Assembly: GCA_030427865.1 (NCBI GenBank)
Contig: JAUICK010000006.1
Span: 62,001-126,000, forward strand
Source: Bacteroidia bacterium
GTDB taxonomy: Bacteria > Bacteroidota > Bacteroidia > Flavobacteriales > Flavobacteriaceae
Direction: 5' to 3'
DNA: 64,000 bases
Shown here: positions 42,310-52,600 of the stretch, piece after piece
How positions within the stretch are numbered: position 1 is the stretch's first letter
How the letters are laid out: each line of letters begins with the position of its first letter
Made by a program: the position numbers and the translations under genes
Notes under the pieces: generated by a model
Told to the model about the DNA's origin: nothing
Seen by the model: the letters and a program-made list of their open reading frames with translations, nothing else
The model's database searches: none

Positions 42310-44505
42310 TTATTTTTTAGAAATTTTTTGTTCGTCTTTAACTTTAATATCAGTTCCTAAACGTTGGATATAAGCAATAATAGCTACAATCTCTCTGTTT
42401 TTCATTTCTACAAAAGGCTCTCCGTTTTCTTGAGCATATTTTTTATCTGCTTCGTAATTTTTAGCAAAATCTGGGTCTGCATATAAGTTTTTCTCAATTT
42501 GTGTACCTTGTTCTAACATACTTTGTTGAGCATTAGCAATATCATCTTCTGTATAAGGAACCCCTAAGGTTACCATTGCTTTCATTTTACTCTCTGTATC
42601 AGACTTATCAAGTTCGTTTCTAATTAACCATTTATAGGATGGCATAATAGAACCTGGTGATGTACTTTGCGGGTCGTACATATGGTTTAAGTGCCAGCTA
42701 TCGTTATATTTCTGACCAACTCTATGTAAATCTGGACCTGTACGTTTACTACCCCATAAGAATGGGTGGTCGTACACAAACTCACCTGCTTTAGAGTATT
42801 CTCCATAACGTTCTACTTCACTTCTAAAAGGTCTTACCATTTGCGAGTGACATCCCACACAACCTTCTCTAATATATAAATCACGTCCTTCTAATTCTAA
42901 AGGTGTATAGGGTTTTACACTGCTAATTGTTGGTATATTAGATTCTACTAATAAAGTTGGAATAATCTGAACAACACCTCCAATTAAAATAGCAATTGTA
43001 GCATAGATTGTTAATTTGATAGGTTTTCTTTCTAACCAAGTATGCCATCCTTCGCCTTTAGTTCTATATTTTGGCACTTTTGTTAAAGCAGCAGCTTCTG
43101 CTAATTCATCTTCTACTCCACTTCCAGATTTTACTGTTTTAACCACATTGTACAACATTACAATAGCACCTATGATAAACATAGTTCCTCCAATGGCACG
43201 CATCCAATACATTGGAATAATTTCGTTTACAGTTTCTAAAAAGTTTCCATACGTTAAAGAACCATCAGGATTAAACTGTTTCCACATAGAAGCTTGCACA
43301 AAACCTGCTACATACATTGGCAATGCATACATAATAATACCTAAAGTACCAATCCAAAAGTGGAAATTTGCTAAGGCTGTAGAATATAATTTTGTTTTAA
43401 ACATTCTTGGGATTAACCAATACAACATACCAAAGGTTAAGAATCCGTTCCAAGCTAAAGCACCAACGTGTACGTGTGCTATAATCCAATCGCTAAAGTG
43501 TGCAATTGCGTTTACGTTTTTTAATGATAACATTGGTCCTTCAAAAGTTGCCATACCATAACCAGTAATGGCAACAACCATAAATTTTAAGGTTGGATCG
43601 GTTCTTACTTTATCCCAAGCACCTCTTAAGGTTAATAATCCATTAATCATACCTCCCCAAGATGGAGCAATTAACATTACAGAAAATGCAACTCCTAAAT
43701 TTTGAGCCCAATCTGGTAAAGAAGTATATAATAAATGGTGAGGTCCAGCCCAGATATAAATAAAGATTAAAGACCAAAAGTGAACAATTGACAATCGATA
43801 AGAATATACAGGTCTATTTGCCGCTTTGGGTACAAAATAATACATTAACCCTAAAAATGGTGTAGTTAAGAAAAATGCCACAGCATTATGGCCATACCAC
43901 CATTGCACAAGTGCATCTTGTACACCTGCATAAACAGAGTAACTTTTTAAGGCACTTACAGGTAATTCTAAACTATTAAAAATATGTAAAACTGCAACTG
44001 TTACAAATGTTGCTAAGTAAAACCAAACTGCTACATATAAATGGCGTTGTCTTCTTTTTAAGATTGTCCAAATCATATTTACACCAAAAGCAACCCAAAC
44101 TAAAGCAATAGCAATGTCTATTGGCCATTCTAATTCAGCATATTCTTTAGATGTTGTGTACCCTAAAGGTAAAGTTATGGCTGCAGCAACTATAATTAAT
44201 TGCCATCCCCAAAAATTGAACTTACTTAAAAAATCGCTTGCCATTCTTGTTTTTAACAATCGTTGTAATGAGTAATAAACACCCGCATACATGGCGTTTC
44301 CAACAAAAGCGAAAATTACAGCATTTGTATGTAAAGGTCTTAAACGCCCAAAACTTAACCACGAAATACCGTCTGTTAAGTTGGGGAATAAAAACATTAA
44401 AGCTAAAATTAGCCCAACTGTAAACCCAACAATACCCCAAAGTAATGTTGCGTAGATGAAATTTTTTACGATCTTATTATCGTAATAAAATTGTTGCATT
44501 TCCAT
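42310..44505 (-). CDS. ccoNO: Fused cbb3-type cytochrome c oxidase CcoN-CcoO
   Basis: Heme-copper oxidase subunit I then EGRDLYIREGCVGCHSQMVRPFRSE (CcoO). Confidence 0.96.
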   Translation of the reverse strand: MEMQQFYYDNKIVKNFIYATLLWGIVGFTVGLILALMFLFPNLTDGISWLSFGRLRPLHTNAVIFAFVGNAMYAGVYYSLQRLLKTRMASDFLSKFNFWGWQLIIVAAAITLPLGYTTSKEYAELEWPIDIAIALVWVAFGVNMIWTILKRRQRHLYVAVWFYLATFVTVAVLHIFNSLELPVSALKSYSVYAGVQDALVQWWYGHNAVAFFLTTPFLGLMYYFVPKAANRPVYSYRLSIVHFWSLIFIYIWAGPHHLLYTSLPDWAQNLGVAFSVMLIAPSWGGMINGLLTLRGAWDKVRTDPTLKFMVVAITGYGMATFEGPMLSLKNVNAIAHFSDWIIAHVHVGALAWNGFLTFGMLYWLIPRMFKTKLYSTALANFHFWIGTLGIIMYALPMYVAGFVQASMWKQFNPDGSLTYGNFLETVNEIIPMYWMRAIGGTMFIIGAIVMLYNVVKTVKSGSGVEDELAEAAALTKVPKYRTKGEGWHTWLERKPIKLTIYATIAILIGGVVQIIPTLLVESNIPTISSVKPYTPLELEGRDLYIREGCVGCHSQMVRPFRSEVERYGEYSKAGEFVYDHPFLWGSKRTGPDLHRVGQKYNDSWHLNHMYDPQSTSPGSIMPSYKWLIRNELDKSDTESKMKAMVTLGVPYTEDDIANAQQSMLEQGTQIEKNLYADPDFAKNYEADKKYAQENGEPFVEMKNREIVAIIAYIQRLGTDIKVKDEQKISKK

Positions 44506-44527
44506 ATTTACTTAAATTTAATTCTGT

Positions 44528-44695
44528 TTAGTTAGTTTCTTTTTTTTCCTTGACCAATTCATCATCAAACAACATACGCACAGAAGGTGTGTACATATCA
44601 TCATATTGCCCTCTCTTTGTAGAAAGAATGAATATTATAAAAAAAGCTATTGCTACAATAATACTTATAGAAAGTAGTAGGTATATTACGCTCAT
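44528..44695 (-). CDS. ccoS: cbb3-type cytochrome oxidase assembly protein CcoS
   Basis: MSVIYLLLSISIIVAIAFFIIFILSTKRGQYDDMYTPSVRMLFDDE. Confidence 0.9.
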   Translation of the reverse strand: MSVIYLLLSISIIVAIAFFIIFILSTKRGQYDDMYTPSVRMLFDDELVKEKKETN

Positions 44696-44748
44696 ATCTT
44701 GCCTGATAATTGATTTTTCAAAAATAATAGTGATAGATTTCTTAAAAC

Positions 44749-44762
44749 ATGACAAATATCAT
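44749..44762 (-). promoter_or_regulatory. FNR-like box upstream of ccoS/ccoN operon
   Basis: ATGACaaatATCAT, ~54 bp upstream of ccoS start; similar to TTGAT-N4-ATCAA. Confidence 0.5.
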
Positions 44763-44787
44763 AATTCGTAAATATCTTAATAATTTG

Positions 44788-46152
44788 TTAAATAGTCATC
44801 GAAAATAACTGTGTTTTTGGTTTATTTTTTAATAAATGCGCATCAAAAGCCATACAAATGTTTCTTACATAGGGTCTTGCCTTTTCAGGAATAGCAATCG
44901 AGTTTTCATTTACCTGTACCAAACCGTCTTCTTCCATTTCTTTTAACAATGACAAATGTTTTTCTACATTATTTATTTTCATAGCATCTTCTTCCCACGA
45001 AGTGGAAAAATGACACATCATATTTAAAATGTGTTTTCTAATAATCTGATCTTCTTTAGACAATAAATGACCTCTAAAAATTGGCAGTTCGCCTTCATTT
45101 ACAATTTTTTGATATTCTTTAACTGTCTTTACATTTTGGGCAAATGCATACCAAGAATCGGAAATTGCAGACATTCCTAAACCAATCATTAATTGTGTTT
45201 TATTAGCTGTGTAGCCCATAAAATTTCTATGCAAAGTTTTGTTGATAGTTGCCTTATATAAACTATCGGTTTTCAGTGCAAAATGATCCATACCAATTTC
45301 TTCGTAACCTAATTCTGCAAAAAGATTTTTACCAATTTCATATAGTTCTCTTTTTTCATCATTTTTAGGTAAATCATTTTCATTGAATCCTCTTTGCCCC
45401 ACACCTTTTATCCAAGGTACGTGGGCATAACTGTAAAATGAAATTCGGTCTGGTTGCAATTCTTTGGTCTTGTTAATGGTATGAATTACGTTTTCTTTGG
45501 TTTGAAATGGCAATCCAAAAATTAAATCGTGACTTACAGAAGTATATCCAATTTCTCTGGACCATTTGGTAACCTGTTCTACTGCTTCAAAAGGTTGAAT
45601 TCTATGAATTGCCTTTTGTACTTTTTCGTTGTAATCTTGTACTCCAAAACTGACTCTGGTAAAACCGCAATTAAACAAAGTCTGTAATTGTTCTTTTGTG
45701 GTATTGTTAGGGTGACCTTCAAAACTAAATTCTGCCTCAGGATGTTTATTAGAAAGTGCAAAAATGCCTTCCATTAAGTACGCTAAGTTTTCTTTTGAGA
45801 AAAAAGTGGGAGTTCCACCCCCTAAATGCAATTCTTTGATAATGGGCGTTTCATCAACTAAATCAACATATAATTTCCATTCTTTTAAAACGGTTTTAAT
45901 ATAGTCTTCTTCGACTTCGTGACGTTTGGTAATATGTTTATGACACGCACAAAACGTACACAAACTCTCGCAAAAAGGTAAATGAATATAGATACTTATC
46001 CCTTCTGATGAATTGCTTTCTATAAATGATTTTTGAAAAGATTGAATCCAATCTTGCTTTCTAATTCCTTCTTTATTCCAATAAGGCACTGTTGGATAAC
46101 TGGTATATCTTGGTCCTGGAATATTGTATTTTTGTATTAACGATGTTTTCAT
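44788..46152 (-). CDS. hemN: Oxygen-independent coproporphyrinogen III oxidase
   Basis: YTSYPTVPYW; IHLPFCESLCTFCACHK radical SAM motif. Confidence 0.95.
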   Translation of the reverse strand: MKTSLIQKYNIPGPRYTSYPTVPYWNKEGIRKQDWIQSFQKSFIESNSSEGISIYIHLPFCESLCTFCACHKHITKRHEVEEDYIKTVLKEWKLYVDLVDETPIIKELHLGGGTPTFFSKENLAYLMEGIFALSNKHPEAEFSFEGHPNNTTKEQLQTLFNCGFTRVSFGVQDYNEKVQKAIHRIQPFEAVEQVTKWSREIGYTSVSHDLIFGLPFQTKENVIHTINKTKELQPDRISFYSYAHVPWIKGVGQRGFNENDLPKNDEKRELYEIGKNLFAELGYEEIGMDHFALKTDSLYKATINKTLHRNFMGYTANKTQLMIGLGMSAISDSWYAFAQNVKTVKEYQKIVNEGELPIFRGHLLSKEDQIIRKHILNMMCHFSTSWEEDAMKINNVEKHLSLLKEMEEDGLVQVNENSIAIPEKARPYVRNICMAFDAHLLKNKPKTQLFSMTI

Positions 46153-46205
46153 TTGTTCTCGATACAATTTTGTTTCATTTTCAACAAAATCACTCGAACT
46201 GACAA

Positions 46206-46904
46206 CTAATTCAGTTCTAAAGCAATTTCAATCATTTCTTTAAAAGTCTGCTCTCTTTCGTCTGCAGTAGTTCTTTCTTTAGTAACCAAACTATCAGAAA
46301 TTGTTAAGATTGATAAAGCATTTACATTGTGTTTTGCAGCGACAGTGTACAACCCTGAAGTTTCCATTTCTACACATAAAACTCCATAATCTGCCCATTT
46401 TTTATAGCTTTCAAATTCATCCGCATAAAATTCATCAGAACTTAAAATTCCGCCAGCTTTTACTGGAATCTTTTTTTCTTTGGCTACTTCTATTGCCTTT
46501 TGAAACAATTTAAAACTTGCTGTAGGTGCATAATCTGCGCCATTAAAACGAATAGTATTTAATCCTGAATTGGTAGATGCTGCCATTGCCAAAACAATAT
46601 CTCTAATTTTTACATCTTTTTGATACGAACCAGCAGAACCTACTCTAATTAGGTTTTTAACTCCATATTCTGTAATTAATTCTGTGCAATAAATTAGTGT
46701 GGATGGTATTCCCATTCCTGTGCCTTGTGCAGAAATTCTTTTCCCATTGTATGTCCCTGTAAAACCTAACATTCCTCTGACATCATTATATTGAATTACA
46801 TCTTTTAGAAAAGTATCTGCAATCCATTTTGCTCTCATAGGATCTCCAGGTAACAAAACTGTTTCTGCTATTTCTCCTTTTTTTGCTTCTATATGTACAC
46901 TCAT
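46206..46904 (-). CDS. deoD: Purine-nucleoside phosphorylase
   Basis: [18 protein letters not shown]...GTGMGIPST...[10 protein letters not shown]. Confidence 0.95.
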   Translation of the reverse strand: MSVHIEAKKGEIAETVLLPGDPMRAKWIADTFLKDVIQYNDVRGMLGFTGTYNGKRISAQGTGMGIPSTLIYCTELITEYGVKNLIRVGSAGSYQKDVKIRDIVLAMAASTNSGLNTIRFNGADYAPTASFKLFQKAIEVAKEKKIPVKAGGILSSDEFYADEFESYKKWADYGVLCVEMETSGLYTVAAKHNVNALSILTISDSLVTKERTTADEREQTFKEMIEIALELN

Positions 46905-47239
46905 TCTATTACTTTTTTTACACGTTTTACACTGTCAGTTTTCGATAAAGTTAGCCTTACAATACTATCTTCTATTGCCAAAAGATTATGAATTTCTTGA
47001 GGTTTTAATGAAAGAATATCACCTTCGTTTAATTTTAGCACCTCATTATTAACTCCAAAATCTATAATTCCTTTAATCACATGAACTATAATAGCAAATG
47101 GTGCTTGATGATCTTCCATAACCTGACCTTTTTTAAATACAATTCTAATTTCTTTTGAAAAATGGGTATCTAACAATAATGACAAAGCAGGTTTATCTGG
47201 ATTGAATTTTATATTTTCTAAAAATGAGGCTACTTTCAT
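46901..47239 (-). CDS. Cupin domain-containing protein
   Basis: [40 protein letters not shown]. Confidence 0.85.
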   Translation of the reverse strand: MKVASFLENIKFNPDKPALSLLLDTHFSKEIRIVFKKGQVMEDHQAPFAIIVHVIKGIIDFGVNNEVLKLNEGDILSLKPQEIHNLLAIEDSIVRLTLSKTDSVKRVKKVIE

Positions 47240-47244
47240 AATTC

Positions 47245-49620
47245 TTATTTTATTTTATTCCCTAATAAATTGGTAGAAATAGTGGTAAACACTACAATAC
47301 TTATTGAACTTAATGGCATTAAAATTGCTGCTATTACTGGCATTAATTGACCTGTTACCGCAAAATACAACCCCACAACATTGTAACACAAAGACAGTAT
47401 AAAACAATATTTTATAATCTGAATTGCCTTCTTTGAAGCTTTGATATACGTTTCTATTTTGTTGAATTTTGAAGCATCTAAAATTCCATCGCAAGCTGGT
47501 GAAAACACATTGATGTTTTCTGACAAAGCAATTCCCACATCACTTTGCGCCAATGCTCCTGCATCATTTAAACCATCACCAATCATTAAAACTTTCTTTT
47601 TATCTTCTTGAAGATTGGCAACTACATTTAACTTATCTTCAGGTTTTTGGTTGAATAATAACTGCGTTTTTTTGGGCAAATATTTTTCTAAATAAACTTT
47701 TTCTCCTTCATTATCACCAGAAACAACCGCTAAATCATACTCATTACTCAGTGAATTAAAAAGAGATTTTACTCCTTTTCTATAGGAATTCTTAAAAGTA
47801 AATTTACCTTTATAAACTTCATTAAAACTTACATAGACAGAAGTATCTAATGTAGATTTTTCATCATTATTTTTCACAAAAGAAGAAGAACCCAATTTTA
47901 AACTCACATCTTTATACATTACTTGAATTCCTTTTCCTACAATTTCCTTATAATTGGATATTGTTAAGGTTTCAACTTCATCAAAAGAGTGATATAAAGT
48001 TCTACTTAATGGATGATTAGAAGCTCTTAACGAACTTTTTAAAATACTTTTCTCATTCTTACTTAAAGAAATTCCATCATAAGAAATTGTATTTTCTTTA
48101 TGTGTAGTTAAGGTGCCTGTTTTGTCAAAAATAATAGTATCTATTGCCGCTAACTGTTCTACAACTGTTGCGTTTTTTAAGTAGAATTTTTGCTTTCCAA
48201 AAATTCGCAACATGTTACCTAAAGTAAAAGGAGCAGCTAATGCAATTGCACAAGGACAAGCAATAATTAAGACAGCTGTAAAAACATTTAATGCTTTTGA
48301 TGCATCAAAATACATCCAAAAAGCAGTTGATACAAAAGCAATTAACAAAACGATTATTGTAAAGTTTTTACTGATAGTATCAGTAATCGTTTTAAAACCA
48401 GATTTTTTATCTTTTTGAAAAACATCATTACTCCATAATTGTGTTAAGTAACTCTGAGAGACAGAGTTTAACACTTCCATTTCGATGACTCCAGACAATT
48501 GTTTTCCGCCTGCAAATAATTTGTCTCCAGATTTTTTTGCCACAGGTTCTGCTTCTCCAGTGACAAAACTGTAATCTATTGCTGCATTTCCGTTAATTAA
48601 AATTCCGTCTACAGGGATTAATTCTTGATTTCTAATCAGTAACCTGTCCCCTTTTTCTATATCATAAATTTGAACATTCTCTTCTTTATCTTTTGATGTA
48701 ATTCGAGTTACGGCAATTGGAAAATAGGATTTATAATCGCGTTCAAATGATAAAAAATTATAGGTTTTTTGCTGAAAAAACTTCCCTAATAATAAGAAGA
48801 AAACCAATCCTGTTAAACTATCGAAGAAACCTGTCCCTAAATCGAAAATAATTTCGAAAGTACTTCTGATAAACAACACTGAAATCCCCAATGCTATAGG
48901 CACATCAATATTTAAAATTTTAGATCGTAAACCTTTAAATGCGGATATAAAATAATCTTTACCCGCATAAAAAACAACGGGTAAGGAGAAGAAAAACATC
49001 AACCATCTAAAGACGTTTTTGTATTTCTCTATCCAAAAACCATCAACTTCAAAATACTCTGGAAAAGAGAGGAACATTACATTCCCAAAGGCAAATCCAG
49101 CAATACCTAACTTATAAATAAGGCTTCTATCAACTGCTTTTTTTCCTCCTTCATAATCCTCTAAACTAATATAAGGTTCGTAACCAATTGAACTTAATAG
49201 CAAAACTATTTCTTTTAGAGAAGTTTTATCTGAATTATAGGTGATTCTAACTTTTTTCTTTGGAAAATCTACTTGAGAAGAGGCTACTTTAGGGTTTAAT
49301 TTATGCAAATTTTCGAGCACCCAGATACAAGAACTACAATGAATATGTGGAATATACAACGTTGCAATTTGGGTATTGCTATCATTAAAATCTAATAACT
49401 TTTCCGCAATTTCTTTTTTATCCAAGAAATCGTATTTCCCTTGTACTTCAGTAGGAATAGCCCCAGGATTGTCTTGAAAATCGTAATAACAAGTTAAATC
49501 GTTTTCTGAAAAAATCTCATAAACAGTTTTACAACCATTACAACAGAAAAATTTCTCATCAAATTTTATTAAATTATCATCACAAGAATCGCCACAGTGA
49601 TAACATTGTGTAGAATTCAT
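47245..49620 (-). CDS. ccoI: Heavy-metal translocating P-type ATPase (CcoI-like copper transporter)
   Basis: N-terminal CYHCGD, HIHCSSCIWVLENL, CPCAIALAAP, DKTGTLT. Confidence 0.95.
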   Translation of the reverse strand: MNSTQCYHCGDSCDDNLIKFDEKFFCCNGCKTVYEIFSENDLTCYYDFQDNPGAIPTEVQGKYDFLDKKEIAEKLLDFNDSNTQIATLYIPHIHCSSCIWVLENLHKLNPKVASSQVDFPKKKVRITYNSDKTSLKEIVLLLSSIGYEPYISLEDYEGGKKAVDRSLIYKLGIAGFAFGNVMFLSFPEYFEVDGFWIEKYKNVFRWLMFFFSLPVVFYAGKDYFISAFKGLRSKILNIDVPIALGISVLFIRSTFEIIFDLGTGFFDSLTGLVFFLLLGKFFQQKTYNFLSFERDYKSYFPIAVTRITSKDKEENVQIYDIEKGDRLLIRNQELIPVDGILINGNAAIDYSFVTGEAEPVAKKSGDKLFAGGKQLSGVIEMEVLNSVSQSYLTQLWSNDVFQKDKKSGFKTITDTISKNFTIIVLLIAFVSTAFWMYFDASKALNVFTAVLIIACPCAIALAAPFTLGNMLRIFGKQKFYLKNATVVEQLAAIDTIIFDKTGTLTTHKENTISYDGISLSKNEKSILKSSLRASNHPLSRTLYHSFDEVETLTISNYKEIVGKGIQVMYKDVSLKLGSSSFVKNNDEKSTLDTSVYVSFNEVYKGKFTFKNSYRKGVKSLFNSLSNEYDLAVVSGDNEGEKVYLEKYLPKKTQLLFNQKPEDKLNVVANLQEDKKKVLMIGDGLNDAGALAQSDVGIALSENINVFSPACDGILDASKFNKIETYIKASKKAIQIIKYCFILSLCYNVVGLYFAVTGQLMPVIAAILMPLSSISIVVFTTISTNLLGNKIK

Positions 49621-49670
49621 ATTTACTCTTTTGCCTTTTGCAAATTTCTAATAAGATTCTATTTTAGAAT

Positions 49671-49684
49671 ATGATATTTATCAC
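49671..49684. promoter_or_regulatory. FNR-like box between ccoI and crp/fnr
   Basis: ATGATatttATCAC. Confidence 0.55.
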
Positions 49685-49721
49685 ATTTTTAATATATTTG
49701 GTCTACATAATATCGGGCAAC

Positions 49722-50408
49722 ATGAGCAAATGTGAACAATGTATAATTCGTCAGTTTAACTCTCTAAAACACTTAAGCAGAGAAGAGTTGGTTAAAATGT
49801 CTAATTGCAAAACATCTAAAATTATAAAAAAAGGAGAAGCTATTTTTGATGAAGGAGAACGTTTAAAGGGTATTTTCTGTATTAAAGATGGCGTTTGTAA
49901 GGTCTCTAAAATGAGTGAAAATGGCAGAAATCAAATAATTAGTCTTGTTACAAAAGGAGATTTATTAGGAGAAAGGAGTTTAATTTCTGATGAAGCTTCT
50001 AACTTAAAAGCAATTGCTTTAAACGATATGGAAGTTTGTTTTATTCCAAAAGAAGAAATCATGAAAGATTTGGAGAAAAACCCTAGTTTTTCAATGAGCG
50101 TTTTAAAAGATATGGCTCAAACATTAAAACAAGCTGATAATGTAATTGTTGATATGGCACAAAAAACGGTAAAACAACGTTTGGCTGAAACATTACTAAA
50201 TCTTCAAGCTAAATTTGGAACAAATGAAGATAATGCTATTGATGTACATCTTTCTCGTGAAGACATTGCAAACATTATTGGTACTGCTACAGAGTCTGCA
50301 ATTCGTTTACTTTCAGATTTAAAAAAGAAAAAAATTATTGCCTTTAAAGGCAAGGACATCTCTATTCTTGATAGAAATGAATTGGAAACAATAGCGCAAG
50401 GTTTTTAA
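49722..50408 (+). CDS. Crp/Fnr family transcriptional regulator
   Basis: Start MSKCEQCIIRQFNSLKHL; cNMP-binding-like domain, HLSREDIANIIGTATESAIRLLSDLKKKKII HTH. Confidence 0.94.
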   Translation: MSKCEQCIIRQFNSLKHLSREELVKMSNCKTSKIIKKGEAIFDEGERLKGIFCIKDGVCKVSKMSENGRNQIISLVTKGDLLGERSLISDEASNLKAIALNDMEVCFIPKEEIMKDLEKNPSFSMSVLKDMAQTLKQADNVIVDMAQKTVKQRLAETLLNLQAKFGTNEDNAIDVHLSREDIANIIGTATESAIRLLSDLKKKKIIAFKGKDISILDRNELETIAQGF

Positions 50409-50434
50409 TTTTTTTTATTATTTGTTTATAAACT

Positions 50435-50467
50435 AAAAAAGGTTCATCTTTCGATGAACCTTTTTTC
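50435..50467 (+). terminator. Terminator downstream of crp/fnr
   Basis: aaaaaaggttcatctttcgatgaaccttttttc. Confidence 0.85.
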
Positions 50468-50501
50468 GGTCTGGACGGGACTATCCGTCTAACCAAAAAC
50501 C
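50467..50501 (-). other. Degenerate tRNA-Asp-like remnant, candidate attachment-site scar
   Basis: Minus strand ggtttTTGGTTAGAcggatAGTCCCGTCCAGACCG: D-arm-like and 3'-end-like segments of a tRNA-Asp with the middle missing. Confidence 0.4.
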
Positions 50502-50663
50502 CTTTATTTATAGTGCATTCAGGCTGTTTAAAAAAAACTCCACCTAATAACACACCTGTTAAATAGTATTTACGTAAAATTATAAATGAACGAATTGCAT
50601 TTGTTTGCTTCACTAAAATACAAAATATTACGCAATAAATCTAATAAAACAAGCATTAAAAAA

Positions 50664-50689
50664 ACCGCTTCTGAGCAACTAGAAGCGGT
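50664..50689 (-). terminator. Terminator-like hairpin downstream of DUF6266 gene
   Basis: accgcttctgagcaactagaagcggt. Confidence 0.7.
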
Positions 50690-50716
50690 CTATAAATGTA
50701 TTTAAACTTAAAGATT

Positions 50717-51358
50717 TTAAGAAGCCGTACCAGAGCCTAAATACACACTATTTGATACTACATTACCATCAGCAGAAACGAATGCCATAAAAAGCTCTAC
50801 TGCATCTCCTGCATAGGTGCTTGGTATATTTACAACTTGAGAACCTGCTGTTCTTACTGCGCCATCTAAAATAGAAATAGATTCCTTTTTGCTTGGATTG
50901 TAAACTAATACCATTGCTTTATCTGTAGCATTTGCATTTCCTTCTGCTGAATTATCGTCCCAACTAAAAGAAACTTGTCCAGCTGTTGCTAGATCTGTTG
51001 AGCCATTTAAAACTCCAGATAAATTACCTCTACTTAATAAAGCTAATGAATAATCGATTGTGAAATTAGGCGCAATACCATCTACTGCATTATTTAACAC
51101 ATAAGACATTGCTGCGTTAAACTCAGTTTTCTTAGTGGCAAACGACTTGTAACCAATCTTAACAAAGTCTTTATTCGCTTGTAAATACTCTAGTGTAATC
51201 GTAAATTTATTACGTTGATTAACTTGTCCCTCTGTACGAGGATTCGCTACGCTAGATGGTTTAATTCTGATGTAGTCGATACCTTTCCAGCTTCCGCCTA
51301 CAATGTTTCCTACCTTTCCAGATAAGCCCCCTAAAATTCCTTGAGATATTTTTCCCAT
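50717..51358 (-). CDS. DUF6266 family protein
   Basis: MGKISQGILGGLSGKVGNIVGGSWKGIDYIRIKPSSVANPRTEGQVNQRNKF. Confidence 0.85.
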   Translation of the reverse strand: MGKISQGILGGLSGKVGNIVGGSWKGIDYIRIKPSSVANPRTEGQVNQRNKFTITLEYLQANKDFVKIGYKSFATKKTEFNAAMSYVLNNAVDGIAPNFTIDYSLALLSRGNLSGVLNGSTDLATAGQVSFSWDDNSAEGNANATDKAMVLVYNPSKKESISILDGAVRTAGSQVVNIPSTYAGDAVELFMAFVSADGNVVSNSVYLGSGTAS

Positions 51359-51494
51359 TTTTATTTAAAATTTAAATTGTTACTTGTTCGAATTTGGTAC
51401 GGACTTAACTTTACTTTAAACCTTATTTTCACTACTAATATAACTAATATTAAAGCATTTTGTTACGGTTTTAGGGTATTCTGATGCCTTTGCT

Positions 51495-51932
51495 TTAAGC
51501 TTCTTTACTTTGCATTACTTTGAAACAATTACGAATATATGCAACCTTTAAAACCGCCATTTTATCAATGATTTTTTGTAACTCTATTTCTTTTTTATTG
51601 ATAAGCTCTACCGCTTTAATATGCTTTTGCATCTGATTGGTGATATTATTTGATTTTAAACCATTTTTAAGCGTATTTCTGCAATCATTTATAGAAATGA
51701 AAGGAATTACACTCCCTTTTAAATAATACGCATAAAAACCACCTATTTGCAACATTAAAGACAGGTAAAAAAGTGTGTTTTTATCACAATCATTTTGAGT
51801 GATAACCACAAAACAGTTTGCACAAGGATTTGATAAAGGCTTACCGCTGTTAAGCCCTTTGTTTAAAATAAAAAAATGAGGTTGCGCATAGGATTTACCT
51901 ACTTGGTGTGTTTTTAGTTCAAAAGTTGACAT
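51495..51932 (-). CDS. Hypothetical mobile-element-associated protein (possibly DUF6943)
   Basis: 145-aa ORF; family assignment from memory only. Confidence 0.55.
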   Translation of the reverse strand: MSTFELKTHQVGKSYAQPHFFILNKGLNSGKPLSNPCANCFVVITQNDCDKNTLFYLSLMLQIGGFYAYYLKGSVIPFISINDCRNTLKNGLKSNNITNQMQKHIKAVELINKKEIELQKIIDKMAVLKVAYIRNCFKVMQSKEA

Positions 51933-52185
51933 AGCTATCCAATTTAAAATTGCTTCGCTACGCTTCGCACCATTATTTTTTTTGAAAAGAAAAAAAGATA
52001 GCTACTATTGTTGTGGCGTGGATAAGGCTGTCAAGGTTTTTGGATAAAAGTTTTTTTAGCAAAAATGTACTAATTAAGCCCAAAGGCTATTGAAAAAAAA
52101 GTTTTATTCAAAACCCTTTAGGGCTTGACCTTTATAGCCTTTAGCGTGGGCTGTAGAAGCCACATATATTTGCTGCCTTTTTTTA

Positions 52186-52464
52186 TTATTTTTTATCTAG
52201 AATATCTAAAATATCTTGTTTTTTGTAAAACACTCTATTGCCAATACGACGAGATTTTAAAATATTGGTTTTAGACCAAATATTTAATGTTACTAAACTA
52301 ACTTTTAAATATTCTGAAGCTTGAAGTCTAGTTAGTAATTCATCATTTTTTTTAGTAGATATTTTTTTTAGATAATCTTCTATTTTTAAGACTAATTTAT
52401 CTGTAATTATATCTGACAATTCATCGATTGAGATTTCTGTAATTTGGATGGTTTTAGTTTTCAT
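52186..52464 (-). CDS. Helix-turn-helix (excisionase/MerR-type) DNA-binding protein
   Basis: LLTRLQASEYLKVSLVTLNIWSKTNILKSRRIGNRVFYKKQDILDIL. Confidence 0.85.
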   Translation of the reverse strand: MKTKTIQITEISIDELSDIITDKLVLKIEDYLKKISTKKNDELLTRLQASEYLKVSLVTLNIWSKTNILKSRRIGNRVFYKKQDILDILDKK

Positions 52465-52600
52465 AATTAAAATATAAATGTTTTTATAAATTTATTATCT
52501 TTATGCTTTGTGAGGTAACTCACATTCTTTTTCATAGCAATTTTTACCCATGTCTTTTCTGATGTGGGTTTTTCTTTTAAATGAAATTTAAAACTATTAA

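Noticed and set aside
43016-43561. 181-aa plus-strand ORF antisense to ccoNO
   Set aside because: Strong sense coding signal for the fused CcoN/O; antisense ORF has no recognisable family and low-complexity composition typical of shadow ORFs
50362-50613. 83-aa minus ORF across the terminator and tRNA-like remnant
   Set aside because: Translation covers a hairpin terminator and the tRNA-derived segment; no protein-like features
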